DNA from: Sphingomonadales bacterium
GTDB taxonomy: Bacteria; Pseudomonadota; Alphaproteobacteria; Sphingomonadales; Emcibacteraceae
Assembly (NCBI GenBank): GCA_011051815.1
Contig: DRKK01000267.1
Coordinates: 1 to 5,692 of the forward strand
Reading direction: 5' to 3'
Length of the DNA stretch: 5,692 bases
In this document: in pieces, positions 5,692 through 5,692 of the stretch
Layout of the letters: each line of letters begins with the position of its first letter
How positions within the stretch are numbered: position 1 is the stretch's first letter
Notes under the pieces: model-generated
Told to the model about the DNA's origin: nothing
Database searches by the model: none
Seen by the model: the letters and a program-made list of their open reading frames with translations, nothing else
Translations under genes and position numbers: made by a program

Positions 5692-5692
5692 C

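Overview
The window looks like a chromosomal stretch of an alphaproteobacterium carrying surface- or flagellar-glycan genes next to ordinary housekeeping genes. The phylum guess rests on three things: moderate-to-high GC coding DNA, a BolA/metallo-hydrolase pair, and a CCGTCA(C/T)CC hairpin repeat of the kind scattered between alphaproteobacterial genes. It is an inference from style; no rRNA or other marker gene is present.

Layout. (1) Positions 1-596, minus strand: the N-terminal 198 residues of a DegT/DnrJ/EryC1 PLP-dependent sugar aminotransferase that runs off the left edge. (2) Positions 597-823: an AT-rich divergent promoter region. (3) Positions 824-1735, plus strand: a tight two-gene unit of a BolA-family protein and a glyoxalase II-like (YcbL-type) metallo-beta-lactamase-fold hydrolase, 3 nt apart. 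(4) Positions 1736-1933: a convergent intergenic region holding a 114-bp element made of two hairpins in opposite orientation; one hairpin is followed by a T-tract and probably terminates minus-strand transcription. (5) Positions 1934-5691, minus strand: a compact operon read right to left. It holds the end of an unrecognised gene, a class I SAM methyltransferase, a PseG/SpsG-like nucleotide-sugar hydrolase or glycosyltransferase, a WbqC-family protein, a LysR-type regulator, and a small AT-rich single-pass membrane protein.

How the genes work together. The methyltransferase, PseG-like and WbqC-like genes overlap each other by 25 and 4 nt, which suggests translational coupling and a common task in making or decorating an amino-sugar glycan (nonulosonate or O-antigen-like). 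The DegT-type aminotransferase would fit the same pathway, but it lies beyond the bolA/hydrolase unit and may be driven separately. The LysR gene is coupled to wbqC by an ATGA overlap, so a regulator appears to be co-produced with glycan enzymes. The last gene differs sharply in base composition and looks like a later arrival. No tRNA, rRNA, CRISPR array, transposase or phage gene was found. The most unusual points are the in-operon regulator, the AT-rich membrane protein after it, and the repeat-derived terminator.
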